42,365 bases of DNA from an uncultured Oscillospiraceae bacterium (GTDB lineage Bacteria; Bacillota; Clostridia; Oscillospirales; Acutalibacteraceae), in assembly GCA_902490735.1 (NCBI GenBank), contig CABUFC010000008.1, forward strand, positions 1 to 42,365, written 5' to 3'. The position numbers and the translations under genes are program-made. The notes under the pieces are model-generated. The model did no database searches. It worked only from the letters and a program-made list of their open reading frames with translations, and was not told the DNA's origin. This document shows positions 14,350-23,800 of this stretch, piece by piece. Position 1 is the stretch's first letter. Each line of letters starts with the position of its first letter.

Positions 14350-15210
14350 ATGAAAAACAAAGTCTTTCTTATAATATCAACAGCCATTACAGTTATTATG
14401 TTGTTATTAGCGGTGCTAATAGCAATTCCAAAAGAGCCGTTTTATTTGTTGCGCAATTCAAAGACTGAAACGGATATGAATAGTGCGGCAATGGTTTGTC
14501 ATGGGAATTTAAAAATTAATAATAAAACCTTGAATTTTAATAAAAAAATATCTGAAAGTTATTTGTATGTTGTAGGATATAGCGATTCGAATATTTTTTT
14601 CATAAAACAAATAAAACAGGAAAAATATGGTTACAGCCGCTTTTGCTTAGCAAAAATGGATATTAATACAAACAGAGTAACTGAATTATTTAGTGATGAT
14701 TTTATTGAATCTCAGCCATTCTTGTTTTTAGACGTGTATAATTTAAAAGCAAATATTGCAGGGGTATTTGTAAACGGAAATGTTATTTATATGATGGATA
14801 GTATCCATGCGGTATCTTATGATACTGTTAGCGGATTCGTTAATAAAGAATTAATGCGTACTGATGTAAAATTTAATGAAAATTTGCCGAACGAGAAAGA
14901 AGTATATAATAAAGTTATTAAAAATAAATCCATTGGCGACAGTATTTTAAAGTTTGGCAAAAAACACATTTTTGGAAGCGACTGTTTAATGGCAGATCCC
15001 GGTGATTTTGTATCGGATATAACTTTAATTCACAACGAAGTGTTTGTAACCTGCAAAATAAGCAATATATACGGCGAGCAATATGCGGTAGTTTTTAAAT
15101 ATGACAAAGCAACAAAAGATTTTTTATATGCAGGGTATGAATTTGTTAATGATACTGTGAATACAGAGAATTTTCAGATAATACCGAAATTTTCGGAGGC
15201 TTTATCATGA
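14350..15210 (+). CDS. Membrane-anchored propeller-like protein
   Basis: The 286-aa product has an N-terminal membrane helix (KVFLIISTAITVIMLLLAVL) and then an extracytoplasmic domain with blade-like strands (ESYLYVVGYSDSNIFFIKQ, FVNGNVIYMMDS, THIHNEVFVTCK-like LIHNEVFVTCKISN). It resembles the gene at 15463 and more distantly the DUF5050-like lipoprotein at 10240. ATG 14350 is chosen because the signal anchor begins there; GGAGG at 14329-14333 is rather far. The stop overlaps the next start as ATGA. Confidence 0.55.
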   Translation: MKNKVFLIISTAITVIMLLLAVLIAIPKEPFYLLRNSKTETDMNSAAMVCHGNLKINNKTLNFNKKISESYLYVVGYSDSNIFFIKQIKQEKYGYSRFCLAKMDINTNRVTELFSDDFIESQPFLFLDVYNLKANIAGVFVNGNVIYMMDSIHAVSYDTVSGFVNKELMRTDVKFNENLPNEKEVYNKVIKNKSIGDSILKFGKKHIFGSDCLMADPGDFVSDITLIHNEVFVTCKISNIYGEQYAVVFKYDKATKDFLYAGYEFVNDTVNTENFQIIPKFSEALS

Positions 15211-15383
15211 AAAAATTATTAATAATTAATATTGTTTTATTTTTGATAATGATAATTTTTGCCTTGCTGATGTTTAACTTTAATTGGATTTCGCAACTTA
15301 TAGAAATGATAATTCTTTTAGTTGTAGAACTCATTTGGATCATCATACTTTCTATAATTTGCACAAAAGTAACAAGTGCTTGA
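15207..15383 (+). CDS. Small two-TM protein
   Basis: This 58-aa ORF overlaps the preceding stop as ATGA and is almost wholly hydrophobic: MKKLLIINIVLFLIMIIFAL and LIEMIILLVVELIWIIILSI, two helices around a short polar turn. The ATGA overlap implies translational coupling with the membrane-anchored protein upstream. Too short and plain to assign; it may be a partner subunit or a holin-like or immunity peptide. Confidence 0.55.
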   Translation: MKKLLIINIVLFLIMIIFALLMFNFNWISQLIEMIILLVVELIWIIILSIICTKVTSA

Positions 15384-15462
15384 AAACTTTAAAATGTCGG
15401 AATAATTCACAGTTTTATAGAGACAAGGCTAAATATAGTCCTTCAAAGGCGGTGAGAATATT
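15384..15462 (+). other. Seam before TTG-start gene
   Basis: Contains GGAATAATTCACAG (seam motif) and the SD region TCAAAGGCGGTGAG, which matches the TCAAAGGCGGT leader of genes 5498 and 9148 but without their promoter. Confidence 0.4.
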
Positions 15463-16503
15463 TTGAAAAAAGCCATAATAATTATCATATCTGTTGTATT
15501 GGCAGTACTAATTGTAATAACAGTAGTAGCAAAATTCATTCATCATAGTTTTTTGCAAATAAACTCACCTATTGTAACAGATATTAATTACAATAATTAT
15601 TTCAAGAACCGCAATATGTATGTTGGCTTAGATATAAAATATAATCATCTTGCCTTTTATAAGCAAAGACTTCTTTTTGGTCCCGAACTTGTAATTGCTG
15701 ATGATAAAGGTCATCGCTATTATAGGCATGATATTCGAGATAAATTTCAATTAGGCAAGGATAAGATAGTCTATTTAGATTATGCTTATTTAAATAACAA
15801 CTGTTTAAAGATTTCTGATTTTTATAAAAAAGACGGCAAGGTTATTGCACAAAGGGTGAAAGATTTTTTATACTATAATGATTATGTAATATATAGCGTT
15901 ACAGAAACAGATGATAGTGATTTGAGTTTTGAGCTGTATCTGTACGAAGTAAATAATGATAAAAGCACAATGATTTGCAGAGAAGACATTCAAGAGTTTT
16001 ATATTTACAATGATAAATTGTACATTCTCGACGCGAAAAAGCGACTCAGCGAATACTCGTTTTTAAATAAAACAAATCGGCCTATAATGCAACTAAAAGC
16101 GAATTTGAATAATGAAGATATAATTATGCCTCAAAAAAACAATGTAATATGTGCGCTGAAAAATCAAATGGTATTTGTTAACACGGCCGATCAAACTGAA
16201 GAGGTAGTTGATGTTGTTTCTGACCATAATGTTCATATAGCCAATTTTATTTGCAACGATTATGAGATATATTGTTTAGTATCATATAACTATGATTTAT
16301 TCCAAGATGTCCCTATATCAGAAGTCAAAAATGAGAATGTTGGCATATGGTCGATAGACCCAACCACTAAGGAATCGCGTCAAATAGTTTCCGGTAATTT
16401 TAGAAATCTTCAACTTTTTGGTGATTTATTGTTTTATTCCGATGGTAATTTTGTTTATCAGGTCGATACCAATACCGGCGAAGCTAAAATGGTTGCATGG
16501 TAA
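15463..16503 (+). CDS. Membrane-anchored DUF5050-like propeller protein (TTG start)
   Basis: The 346-aa product starts at TTG 15463, with SD AAAGGCGGTGAG upstream and the signal anchor KKAIIIIISVVLAVLIVITV immediately after. The rest is extracytoplasmic with propeller-type blades (IKYNHLAFYKQRLLFG, YNDKLYILDAKKR, FGDLLFYSDGNFVYQ). It is a structural relative of the genes at 10240 and 14350. Clustered relatives in a toxin-immunity region suggest surface immunity or decoy proteins, but no biochemical role can be read from the sequence. Confidence 0.6.
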   Translation: MKKAIIIIISVVLAVLIVITVVAKFIHHSFLQINSPIVTDINYNNYFKNRNMYVGLDIKYNHLAFYKQRLLFGPELVIADDKGHRYYRHDIRDKFQLGKDKIVYLDYAYLNNNCLKISDFYKKDGKVIAQRVKDFLYYNDYVIYSVTETDDSDLSFELYLYEVNNDKSTMICREDIQEFYIYNDKLYILDAKKRLSEYSFLNKTNRPIMQLKANLNNEDIIMPQKNNVICALKNQMVFVNTADQTEEVVDVVSDHNVHIANFICNDYEIYCLVSYNYDLFQDVPISEVKNENVGIWSIDPTTKESRQIVSGNFRNLQLFGDLLFYSDGNFVYQVDTNTGEAKMVAW

Positions 16504-16576
16504 ATCATTTGCCAAAATTATTCACAAAATTGCCGATTTTTGCATGAAACATCATACTGGCGTGACGAAATAATGA

Positions 16577-16601
16577 ATTTTTAGAATTATTTTATCAAGT
16601 T
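16577..16601 (+). repeat. Short seam motif shared with 6801-6825
   Basis: ATTTTTAGAATTATTTTATC followed by AAGTT. It marks the right-hand end of the toxin/immunity region. Confidence 0.6.
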
Positions 16602-16685
16602 ATGTCGATTTGAGTAGTAGAATATGTGTTATTTTGTCAAATAAAAGGTTGTTTAGTAATGTTTTATCTATTTTTGTCGAAAGTG

Positions 16686-16714
16686 TTGACATAGTTTTAT
16701 AATGGGTATATAAT
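16686..16714 (+). promoter_or_regulatory. Sigma-A promoter of a possible small RNA
   Basis: TTGACA (16686-16691), 17-bp spacer, TATAAT (16709-16714). TCGAAAGTG lies just upstream, as in the promoters at 5449 and 9097. No gene with an SD follows before the terminator at 16824. Confidence 0.7.
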
Positions 16715-16720
16715 ATTTTC

Positions 16721-16865
16721 ATCTTATGATTACTTATGTAATCGAAGATTAAGGCTTTTAGGCCTGATAATTTTTGACGATTAAAAAACAAATTAAAGTT
16801 TGTTTTTTAATCACCCACATTTCAATCTTATAGCCGTGCTTTTTTGCACGGCTATAAGATTTTTT
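16721..16865 (+). ncRNA. Candidate small RNA of about 145 nt
   Basis: A strong promoter ends at 16714 and a perfect rho-independent terminator ends at 16865, with no ORF between them. The predicted transcript contains a 14-bp hairpin (16779-16812, GATTAAAAAACAAA with its complement) and a GGC/GCC stem-loop candidate around 16752-16763. No known RNA family recognised. It could be the leader remnant of a deleted gene. Confidence 0.35.
16824..16865 (+). terminator. Strong rho-independent terminator
   Basis: AATCTTATAGCCGTGC (16824-16839) pairs perfectly with 16846-16861 across a TTTTTT loop, followed by T's. The 16-bp stem and A/T flanks may work in both directions. Confidence 0.85.
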
Positions 16866-16919
16866 ATTATGATTGCGGTTTTTCATTATAAAAAAGGCCC
16901 GATAAGCCGGTTTTTCTAA

Positions 16920-16948
16920 TTGATATAGTGTTTTTTATTTGTTATACT
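16920..16948 (+). promoter_or_regulatory. Promoter of the GH127-type gene
   Basis: TTGATA (16920-16925), 17 bp, TATACT (16943-16948), about 20 bp before the GTG start. Confidence 0.6.
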
Positions 16949-16967
16949 TATTCAAAGAGGCGATAGC

Positions 16968-18815
16968 GTGAAAAACAATTTTTACGGCAAGTTTTTTACC
17001 ACCAATGAAATCAAACCGACCGGTTGGATGAAGGAACAGTTAAATATACAGGCGCGCGGATTGTCCGGCAATTTACAAAAAATTTGGCCGGATATTAAAG
17101 ACAGCGCGTGGATAGGCGGGAACTGCGACAGTTTTGAACGCGTCCCTTACTGGCTTGACGGCTTTATTCCGCTGGCTTATTTACTTAATGACAGCAAGCT
17201 GATTGCCGACGCCAAACGTTATGTTTATGCGATTATAAATTCTCAGGAAGAAGATGGTTGGATTTGCCCGTGCAAGCCGGAAGAGCGTGAAGGGTACGAC
17301 ATTTGGGCGGTATTTTTAATTTGCAAGGCTTTAACCGTTTTTTATGAGTGTTCAGGCGAGCCGGCCGCCATAGAAGCGGTATATAAAGCGGCTGAAAATT
17401 GCTATAACTTTATTAAAAAATATAAGCTTAGCGTAAAATCATGGGCGTATACCCGCTGGTATGAAATGTTTATCGCGCTTGAAAAACTGCAGGATATATA
17501 TAATGAAGAGTGGATAGTTGATTTCGGCAAACTTCTTTATAACCTTGGTATGGAGTACGAAGACTACACTGAAGATTGGAAAAAGCCGCTTAATAAGTGG
17601 ACGTTTTATACCCATACGGTAAACCTTTCAATGATGCTTAAAGCGGAAGCTGTTTTAAACAGGCTGTGCGGCTGTCCGTTTACCGGCAAGACCGAGCGGT
17701 TATACAAGATTTTAAAAAAATATAACGGCACGGCGGTTGGTACGTTTACGGGGGACGAATGCCTTAGCGGGTTAAGTCCGGTTCAGGGCACGGAGCTTTG
17801 CAGCGTGGTTGAACTGATGTATTCGTTCGAGCGGATTTTCGCGACCACCCTTGACGGCAAATGGTTAGACAGGCTTGAAAAAGCGGCGTTTAATGCGCTC
17901 CCCGCGACAATAAGCGACGATATGTGGACGCACCAGTACGACCAACAGGTAAATCAAATTGCCTGCATTCGTTTCCCCGGGCGTTCGGTTTTCAGAACTA
18001 ACGGGCAGGACGCGCACCTTTTCGGACTGGATCCGCATTTTGGTTGCTGTACCGCGAATTTCAGTCAAGGATGGCCAAAGCTTTTGCTGTCGGCGTTTTT
18101 TAAAACACAAAACGGCATTTTGTGTGGCGCCAGGGTACCGTCAAAACTAAGCACTGAAATTAACGGCGTGCCGGTAAATATCGAGCTTAAAACCGAATAT
18201 CCTTTTAAACATACGCTTGAATATATAATTCGTGCCAAAAAACCGGTCACATTCACTTTAGAAATACCTTTGCCGCGTTGGGCGAAAAAATGCGTGCTGA
18301 ACGGTAAAACCGTAACCGGCAGTAAGGTTAAAATTAAAAAAGAGTGGGTAAACGACAGCCTTGTTCTTGATTTTTACGACGAGCCGAAACTTATTAACCG
18401 TCCGAACGCCTTAAAGTGCGCCGAGTACGGACCGCTTGTATTTTCGTTGCCTATTGATACGGAATATAAGCCGTTCGAACGCTCGGACGACGGCTTTTTA
18501 AGAAAATACCCCTACTGCGATTACGAACTGCACCCGAAAAGCGTATGGAACTACGCGTTTGCGGACAGTAATTTTAAAGTTATTGAGTCTGATGGCGACA
18601 GTTTCCCTTTTTCTTCCGTTCACCCAAGGCTTAAACTTGCGGTTAAAATGCAAAAAATCGACTGGGATTATGACGACGGTTTTTTAACGGTTTGCCGAAG
18701 AACGCCTAAATCGAGAAAAGCAATATCTCCGCCCGAAACAAAAACGCTTTACCCATACGGCTGTGCAAAGCTTCGTATGACAGAAATGCCTATTGTAAAT
18801 AAAAACAAGAATTAA
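16968..18815 (+). CDS. GH127/DUF1680-type beta-L-arabinofuranosidase homologue
   Basis: The 615-aa protein begins at GTG with SD AGAGGCG. The N-terminal two thirds is the alpha/alpha barrel of the family, followed by beta domains. Key residues: E276 and C278 in GTELCS, and C360-C361 in FGCC, match the zinc-binding Glu-x-Cys and Cys-Cys of GH127; the first Cys of the pair is the nucleophile in characterised beta-L-arabinofuranosidases. E264 (GDEC) is the candidate acid/base, though the spacing to E276 is shorter than I recall. There is no signal peptide, so it is cytoplasmic and would act on imported oligosaccharides. It stands alone, with no transporter nearby; GH146-like activity or other substrates are possible. 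Confidence 0.8.
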   Translation: MKNNFYGKFFTTNEIKPTGWMKEQLNIQARGLSGNLQKIWPDIKDSAWIGGNCDSFERVPYWLDGFIPLAYLLNDSKLIADAKRYVYAIINSQEEDGWICPCKPEEREGYDIWAVFLICKALTVFYECSGEPAAIEAVYKAAENCYNFIKKYKLSVKSWAYTRWYEMFIALEKLQDIYNEEWIVDFGKLLYNLGMEYEDYTEDWKKPLNKWTFYTHTVNLSMMLKAEAVLNRLCGCPFTGKTERLYKILKKYNGTAVGTFTGDECLSGLSPVQGTELCSVVELMYSFERIFATTLDGKWLDRLEKAAFNALPATISDDMWTHQYDQQVNQIACIRFPGRSVFRTNGQDAHLFGLDPHFGCCTANFSQGWPKLLLSAFFKTQNGILCGARVPSKLSTEINGVPVNIELKTEYPFKHTLEYIIRAKKPVTFTLEIPLPRWAKKCVLNGKTVTGSKVKIKKEWVNDSLVLDFYDEPKLINRPNALKCAEYGPLVFSLPIDTEYKPFERSDDGFLRKYPYCDYELHPKSVWNYAFADSNFKVIESDGDSFPFSSVHPRLKLAVKMQKIDWDYDDGFLTVCRRTPKSRKAISPPETKTLYPYGCAKLRMTEMPIVNKNKN

Positions 18816-18925
18816 TTTTTGGCGGCAAATAAAGATTACTTTATTGATATAAAAATGTAATCGAATTTTAACGATTTTTTTCTCTTTTAATATTATAATA
18901 TATAATATGAAAGGAGATGGAAGGC

Positions 18926-19450
18926 ATGAAAAAGTCAATAATATTTATAGTGTCCTTGGCACTTGTGTCTGTAATGCTTTCCACCTTTATAATGGCGGCG
19001 CCTTACAGTGAGGAAAAGCCGCAGATGCGAAACGAAATTTTTAAAGCGATGCTTGATAACAACTACCTTTTTGATGAGGGCTTTACAGATGACGGCAAAA
19101 TTATAGAAGCGGCGATGTTATCTTGCTTAGGCAGTGCTTCAAAAGGCCGGATCGATAAAAGCATAATCAAAGATTTTTGCAAGAACTTTTACGACATAGA
19201 CATAAACGAAAACGCTTACGACCCGGAATATCTAACAGACGACAGCTTTTTATACATCCCAATGGGCTATGATGTGCCCAGCCACACGATATTATCGGTT
19301 ACGGACGAGGGCGACATTTATATTGTTATATCTAAGATGACCTTTGAAAATAAAGCTTCGGCGGTAATTGTAAGATCGGCTTTTCAAAAGAATGAAAGAA
19401 GCAGTTTTAAATACAATCTTTTAAACTGCGAAATTAATTTTAAGAATTAA
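18926..19450 (+). CDS. Small secreted hypothetical protein
   Basis: The product has 174 aa. ATG 18926 is preferred to 18917 because AAGGAG (18911-18916) touches the latter but sits 9 nt before the former, and the signal peptide (KKSIIFIVSLALVSVMLSTF, cleavage near IMAAPYS) then begins at residue 2. The mature part is acidic, with DIDINENAYDPEYLTDDSFLY-like text and a strand-rich end. TATAAT sequences at 18894 and 18901 suggest a promoter. A terminator follows at once. No family recognised. Confidence 0.65.
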   Translation: MKKSIIFIVSLALVSVMLSTFIMAAPYSEEKPQMRNEIFKAMLDNNYLFDEGFTDDGKIIEAAMLSCLGSASKGRIDKSIIKDFCKNFYDIDINENAYDPEYLTDDSFLYIPMGYDVPSHTILSVTDEGDIYIVISKMTFENKASAVIVRSAFQKNERSSFKYNLLNCEINFKN

Positions 19451-19477
19451 AACACGGCAAATACTGCCGTGTTTTTG
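19451..19477 (+). terminator. Rho-independent terminator
   Basis: AACACGGCA (19451-19459) pairs with TGCCGTGTT (19465-19473), followed by TTTT. Confidence 0.85.
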
Positions 19478-19480
19478 CTC

Positions 19481-19509
19481 TTTACATTTTTTAAAGTATC
19501 GTATATAAT
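19481..19509 (+). promoter_or_regulatory. Promoter of the PrsA-like lipoprotein gene
   Basis: TTTACA (19481-19486), 17-bp spacer, TATAAT (19504-19509), lying directly after the terminator. Confidence 0.65.
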
Positions 19510-19543
19510 TAACTATACATTTATGTTTATGGAGGAATATAAA

Positions 19544-20614
19544 GTGAAGAGTTTAAAAAAGGTTTTGGCCCTTGTTTTAGCGCTTGTTTTAACATTCTGT
19601 GCGGCCGCCTGCCACCCAAAAGACGAAACAGCCATAACGATAAACGGAGTTAAATTTACATCCGCTATGTATCTTGCGTGCATGGTTAATGCATATAGTG
19701 AAGCTATGCAAAAGGTTAACGAAAATGCATCGACTACCGTTACCGATTATACTGCGCAGACGATAGATAATATTTCTTTTAACGATTGGGTTAAAAATCG
19801 TGCGCTCGAGCAGTCAAAGCAGTATGCGGCGCTTGAAGCACTTTTAAATGAAGGGAAATTCAAGTTTTCGGATGAAGATAAATCCGAAGCTGCTGAAGCC
19901 GCCGAATATTACTGGAACAGCTATGGCTACAGCACGTTGTTTGAGAAAAACGGCGTGTCGTATAATACATATAAAAGAATAGTTGAATTTAGCTATCTGT
20001 CTGAAAGTTATTTTTTAAGCTTATACGGCAAAGACGGCACTGAGCCTGTAGGCGATGACGAGTTTAATACTGCTTTAAAAACCAATTACGAACAGATAGA
20101 TAGAATAGCTACAAGCTTTACGGACGATACTACCGACACCGAAAAAGAATCTAAGAAAAAATCGCTTGAAGATTACGCAGCGGCTTTGAACAGCGGCAAA
20201 AAAGAGTTTGCTGAGGTTTTCCAAGAGTTTAACAGCTACTCGGACGAAGATATGCAAAACATTATTAACAATGCTTCCTCACAAGAGAGCGCTCCTAAAG
20301 ATATTTACAGCACCGTAACCGGCGGCAGCAAAACCTCTTATTCGGACAGTAATTTTGCTGCCATAAAAGCGATGGATGTCGGTACTACAAAGGTGTTTAC
20401 CGCAAGCGACGGGAACTATCAGCTGGTTCTTCGCGGCGATATTATGAGTGACAGTTATTATAAAACTGCTCTTAACAGCGAGGTTCTTCATTTAATAAAA
20501 GACGATACTTTCGACCAACTTATTAACGATTATATCAAAAAAGCAAAACTTTCAGAAAACAGTTTTGCAATTAATCGCTTCAAACCGGACGACATTGACG
20601 TAAGCAACACATAA
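19544..20614 (+). CDS. PrsA/SurA-like foldase lipoprotein
   Basis: The 356-aa product starts at GTG 19544 with SD GGAGGA; the promoter at 19481-19509 rules out longer in-frame starts. It has signal peptide KSLKKVLALVLALVLTFCAA and a lipobox ending AAAC. The mature start (AITINGVKFTSAMYLACMVN) matches the SurA-N-type helical chaperone domain of Clostridia, followed by a long helical, charged region and a short C-terminal part. A clear PPIase (rotamase) signature is not obvious, so it may be a chaperone only. It acts on the outer face of the membrane, probably in folding secreted proteins such as the large surface protein next to it (inference). Confidence 0.65.
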   Translation: MKSLKKVLALVLALVLTFCAAACHPKDETAITINGVKFTSAMYLACMVNAYSEAMQKVNENASTTVTDYTAQTIDNISFNDWVKNRALEQSKQYAALEALLNEGKFKFSDEDKSEAAEAAEYYWNSYGYSTLFEKNGVSYNTYKRIVEFSYLSESYFLSLYGKDGTEPVGDDEFNTALKTNYEQIDRIATSFTDDTTDTEKESKKKSLEDYAAALNSGKKEFAEVFQEFNSYSDEDMQNIINNASSQESAPKDIYSTVTGGSKTSYSDSNFAAIKAMDVGTTKVFTASDGNYQLVLRGDIMSDSYYKTALNSEVLHLIKDDTFDQLINDYIKKAKLSENSFAINRFKPDDIDVSNT

Positions 20615-20752
20615 ATATATATTGTGCAAAAATAAAAATTTGCATGCATTCTAATACGATAGCATGTGTATATATTATTAATGAAAAATTTACATTTTAC
20701 GCTGATTTTAAGCAGGTTGTAAAAAATTTTTTAAAATTTATTCAAAAAATTA
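20615..20752 (+). other. AT-rich intergenic stretch
   Basis: I see no clear terminator for the PrsA-like gene and no ORF. TTTTTTAAAATTTATTCAAA-type AT runs near 20728-20746 may act as an UP element for the promoter that follows. Confidence 0.3.
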
Positions 20753-20781
20753 TTGCAATCGAACAAAAAGTATCTTATAAT
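20753..20781 (+). promoter_or_regulatory. Promoter of the large surface protein gene
   Basis: TTGCAA (20753-20758), 17 bp, TATAAT (20776-20781), with an AT-rich upstream region. Confidence 0.65.
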
Positions 20782-20831
20782 AGCATTAGGATATTATACC
20801 CTTTTTAACATTTTAATAGGAGTGTGTGAAA

Positions 20832-23800
20832 ATGAAAAAGATTCTTTCACTTGTTTTAAGTGTATTGCTTGTTGTTACAAGCATGAGCGTAGTATTTACA
20901 CTTGAAACAACTGCATTTGCCGATTCGGCAAATCTTGTGACAGACGGTACTTTCGAAGATTATGACGCAAACTATGTTCTTGCTGCAAGAGGCTTGTATC
21001 ATTATGTTGCGTCTACAACCAACAAAGTATCATTTTCTGATATTAACGCCAATAACTGGACCATATCTGCATACGGTGAAGGTGTTGTAACTGAGGCGCA
21101 GGCACATAGCGGTACAAAATCGCTTAATTTGCCGCGCGCAGGCGGACACTGCGTATATAAAGTGCTCAGTGTTACACCCAACACAAATTATTATGTTACA
21201 TACTGGTATTATTTAACCGGCGGTACTATTGCTTCTCCCGCCTCTAATATGACATACGGTATTCCCGGAGACGCTACCCAGGTTGCTATTTATGGTACAA
21301 ACAAACCTTATGCAACATCGGGCAGTGATACTGACGGAAACGGTCCTGGCGGCGCTAACAGCGATACGCCTTATGGCAAGCAAGCCTATTTAACCGTTAC
21401 TAATACAGTAGGCTTCTCAAGCTTAAACACCGAAGAATGGACTCAGGTATCTTACCAGTTCAATTCCGGTGAATTCTCAAAAGTTTTGCTTCCGTTCGTT
21501 TGCTCTAGTGCTAACGGTGTTTATGTTGACGATTTCGAAGCATATGAGATTGCTTCCGATTCTGACGTTGCAACTGTTACTAACCAGGACGGTACAAAAT
21601 TAGCTCAGGGCCTTGTAACTGTAAGCTCAGGCACTGTTCTTATTCCGGGTGCGTCTGTTACATTAACAGCTTCTACCGATTACGAAGAAGCAACCTTTAA
21701 GGGCTGGTATTTGAACGATGAACTTGTAACTTCTAACGCGGTTCTTAATACTACATATACTGGCGCTCAGTACGAAGCTAAGTATGACTGTATTAACCTC
21801 TTTATAGGCGGTCGTGCTGACGGTTTATCCAGCGGTACTGTATTAACCGGCGGTGTTCAGTATAACGGTTCTCTTGCAAAACCTAACAACATGGGCTGGT
21901 GGCCTTACAATGCAAGCGCATCCGCTACAGTTTCTGATAATTACGGCAAATCCGGTTCAAACAGCATTGCTATTAAAAACTCCTGGAATAGCGTATTCCG
22001 TGTTATAGACGTTGATCCGAACACAACATATAAATTCGGATTTAGTTTCTTGTTGGCTGCAGATACCCCGGAAGAAACTGCAGCCAAAAAAAAGAACGTT
22101 TTCGGACGTATTGCCATAGCTAAAGTTTCGTCCAGCTATGCAGGCGGCGATTGGTATCCCAACACTAGCGCCAACAACCTTGTTCAGGCTGAAGAAAACG
22201 GCATTATAGGCTTTAACCCGAACGACCAGTCTCATCCTAACTGGAACCCTTATGCTTCCGCAGGTTCAAACGTTTCTCAGGGCGCATGGGTTGACGTTAC
22301 CAATGTTACAACGTTTACAACCGACGCCGACACTGTAAAATTCATCGTATTATTTAAAGGTGAGTATAAACAGTGCGCGGACGTATATACCTATCTTGAT
22401 AACGTATTCCTTATTAAAAACAGCGACTATACCGGCGGCACACCTACGGTTACTGCGCAAACTTCCGGCATTACAACTCCTGCCGGCGGTACAGCAAGCG
22501 TAACTCGCAACGGTTACCTCAACTATACATTTACGGCTACACCTACAGACGGCGGATGTACGTTTGACGGTTGGTATAGCGGAAACACTCTTGTTTCTTC
22601 TGATACAACCTATACAAACGATTATTTCAATAAAAGAGAACTTACAGCTAAATTCACACGCAACTTTATTCCTTTAATAACAGACGGTGGCTTTGAAAGC
22701 TATGCTAATAGTGCCACCATCGGCGGTGCTTACGATTGGGTAAGTGCTTCTACAAACAAAGTATCGTTTGCAGCTATAGATGCAAACGGCTGGACCAAGT
22801 CCGCTTACGGCGGCGGTACGGCAACAACTGCTATGGCACACAGCGGTACAAAGTCTATGCTGTATTCGGGCGCTAACGGCCACAGATTATATAAAGCTTT
22901 ATCCGTAACGCCTTATACCGATTATATTATTTCTTTCTGGTATTATCAGGATACGGCGTGCTTACAGCCTCCGGCTAATATAACAAACGATCCTTACGGT
23001 ATCCCTGCTGACGCTACAACCATCGCCATCTTTAATACTAACCAAATTTACATAACAAACGGCAGCGATACTGACGCAAACGGTCTCGGCGGAAAAAACA
23101 GCGATACGCCTTACGGCAAACAGCAGCCAATTACACCTACATCCTACAGCGGATACGGTGTTACCGGCCAGTGGGCTAAAGCTACCATTAACCTTAATAC
23201 CGGCGAGTATTCGAAGATTTTGATTCCGTTCCCTTCGTCAACTAAGAACGGCGTATATATTGACGATCTCGACGCTATGGCAATTCCTTCTGTTACAGTA
23301 GTAACCACAGGAAAAACAGCACAGGCCGGCGGTACTGCTTCTGCGACATTTAACGGCACTAATATGACATTTACCGCAGCGGTTGCAGACGCTTCCAGCA
23401 CATTTACCGGTTGGTTTGACGGTGAAACTTTATTGTCAACAGATACAACCTATATTGCATACTTCTCCGGCACATCAATTACAGCTAAATTCAACCGTTC
23501 TGCTTATTGCATTGCCGACGGTGGATTTGAAGATTATGCTGTTGACACGAGATTAGACCAAGAAAACTCTGCTACTCTCTTTGGTTATGTTGCCACTTCA
23601 ACCAGCATGGTATCCTTTGCTAAGATTTCTCAAAGAGGCTGGACTATGACAGCTTACGGTAAAGGTTTAATCTCTACAGACAAAGCCCATACCGGCAGCA
23701 AATCGTTATATTCTTATACCGGCAGCCACGGTATGTATAAAGTAATAGATGTTGATCCTCATACCGACTATAAATACACTTTCTGGTATTATCAGACAGG

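Larger units (their letters stand above)
16504..16967 (+). other. Intergenic region with promoter, terminators and second promoter
   Basis: No coding sequence is supported in these 464 bp. They contain the seam motif ATTATTCACAAAATTG (16508-16523), a 25-bp repeat (16577-16601), a promoter at 16686-16714, two hairpins (16779-16812 and 16824-16865) and the promoter of the next gene (16920-16948). Confidence 0.6.

Noticed and set aside
1..16503. CRISPR array or integron attC series
   Set aside because: The repeats are few, unevenly spaced and of different lengths, with no uniform spacers, integrase or attC-like palindromes.
1..16503. Prophage or insertion sequence as carrier
   Set aside because: No transposase, integrase, terminal inverted repeats or phage structural genes can be read in the region.
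16600..16791. Minus-strand 63-codon frame
   Set aside because: It runs antisense through the promoter and small RNA candidate and lacks SD and coding character.
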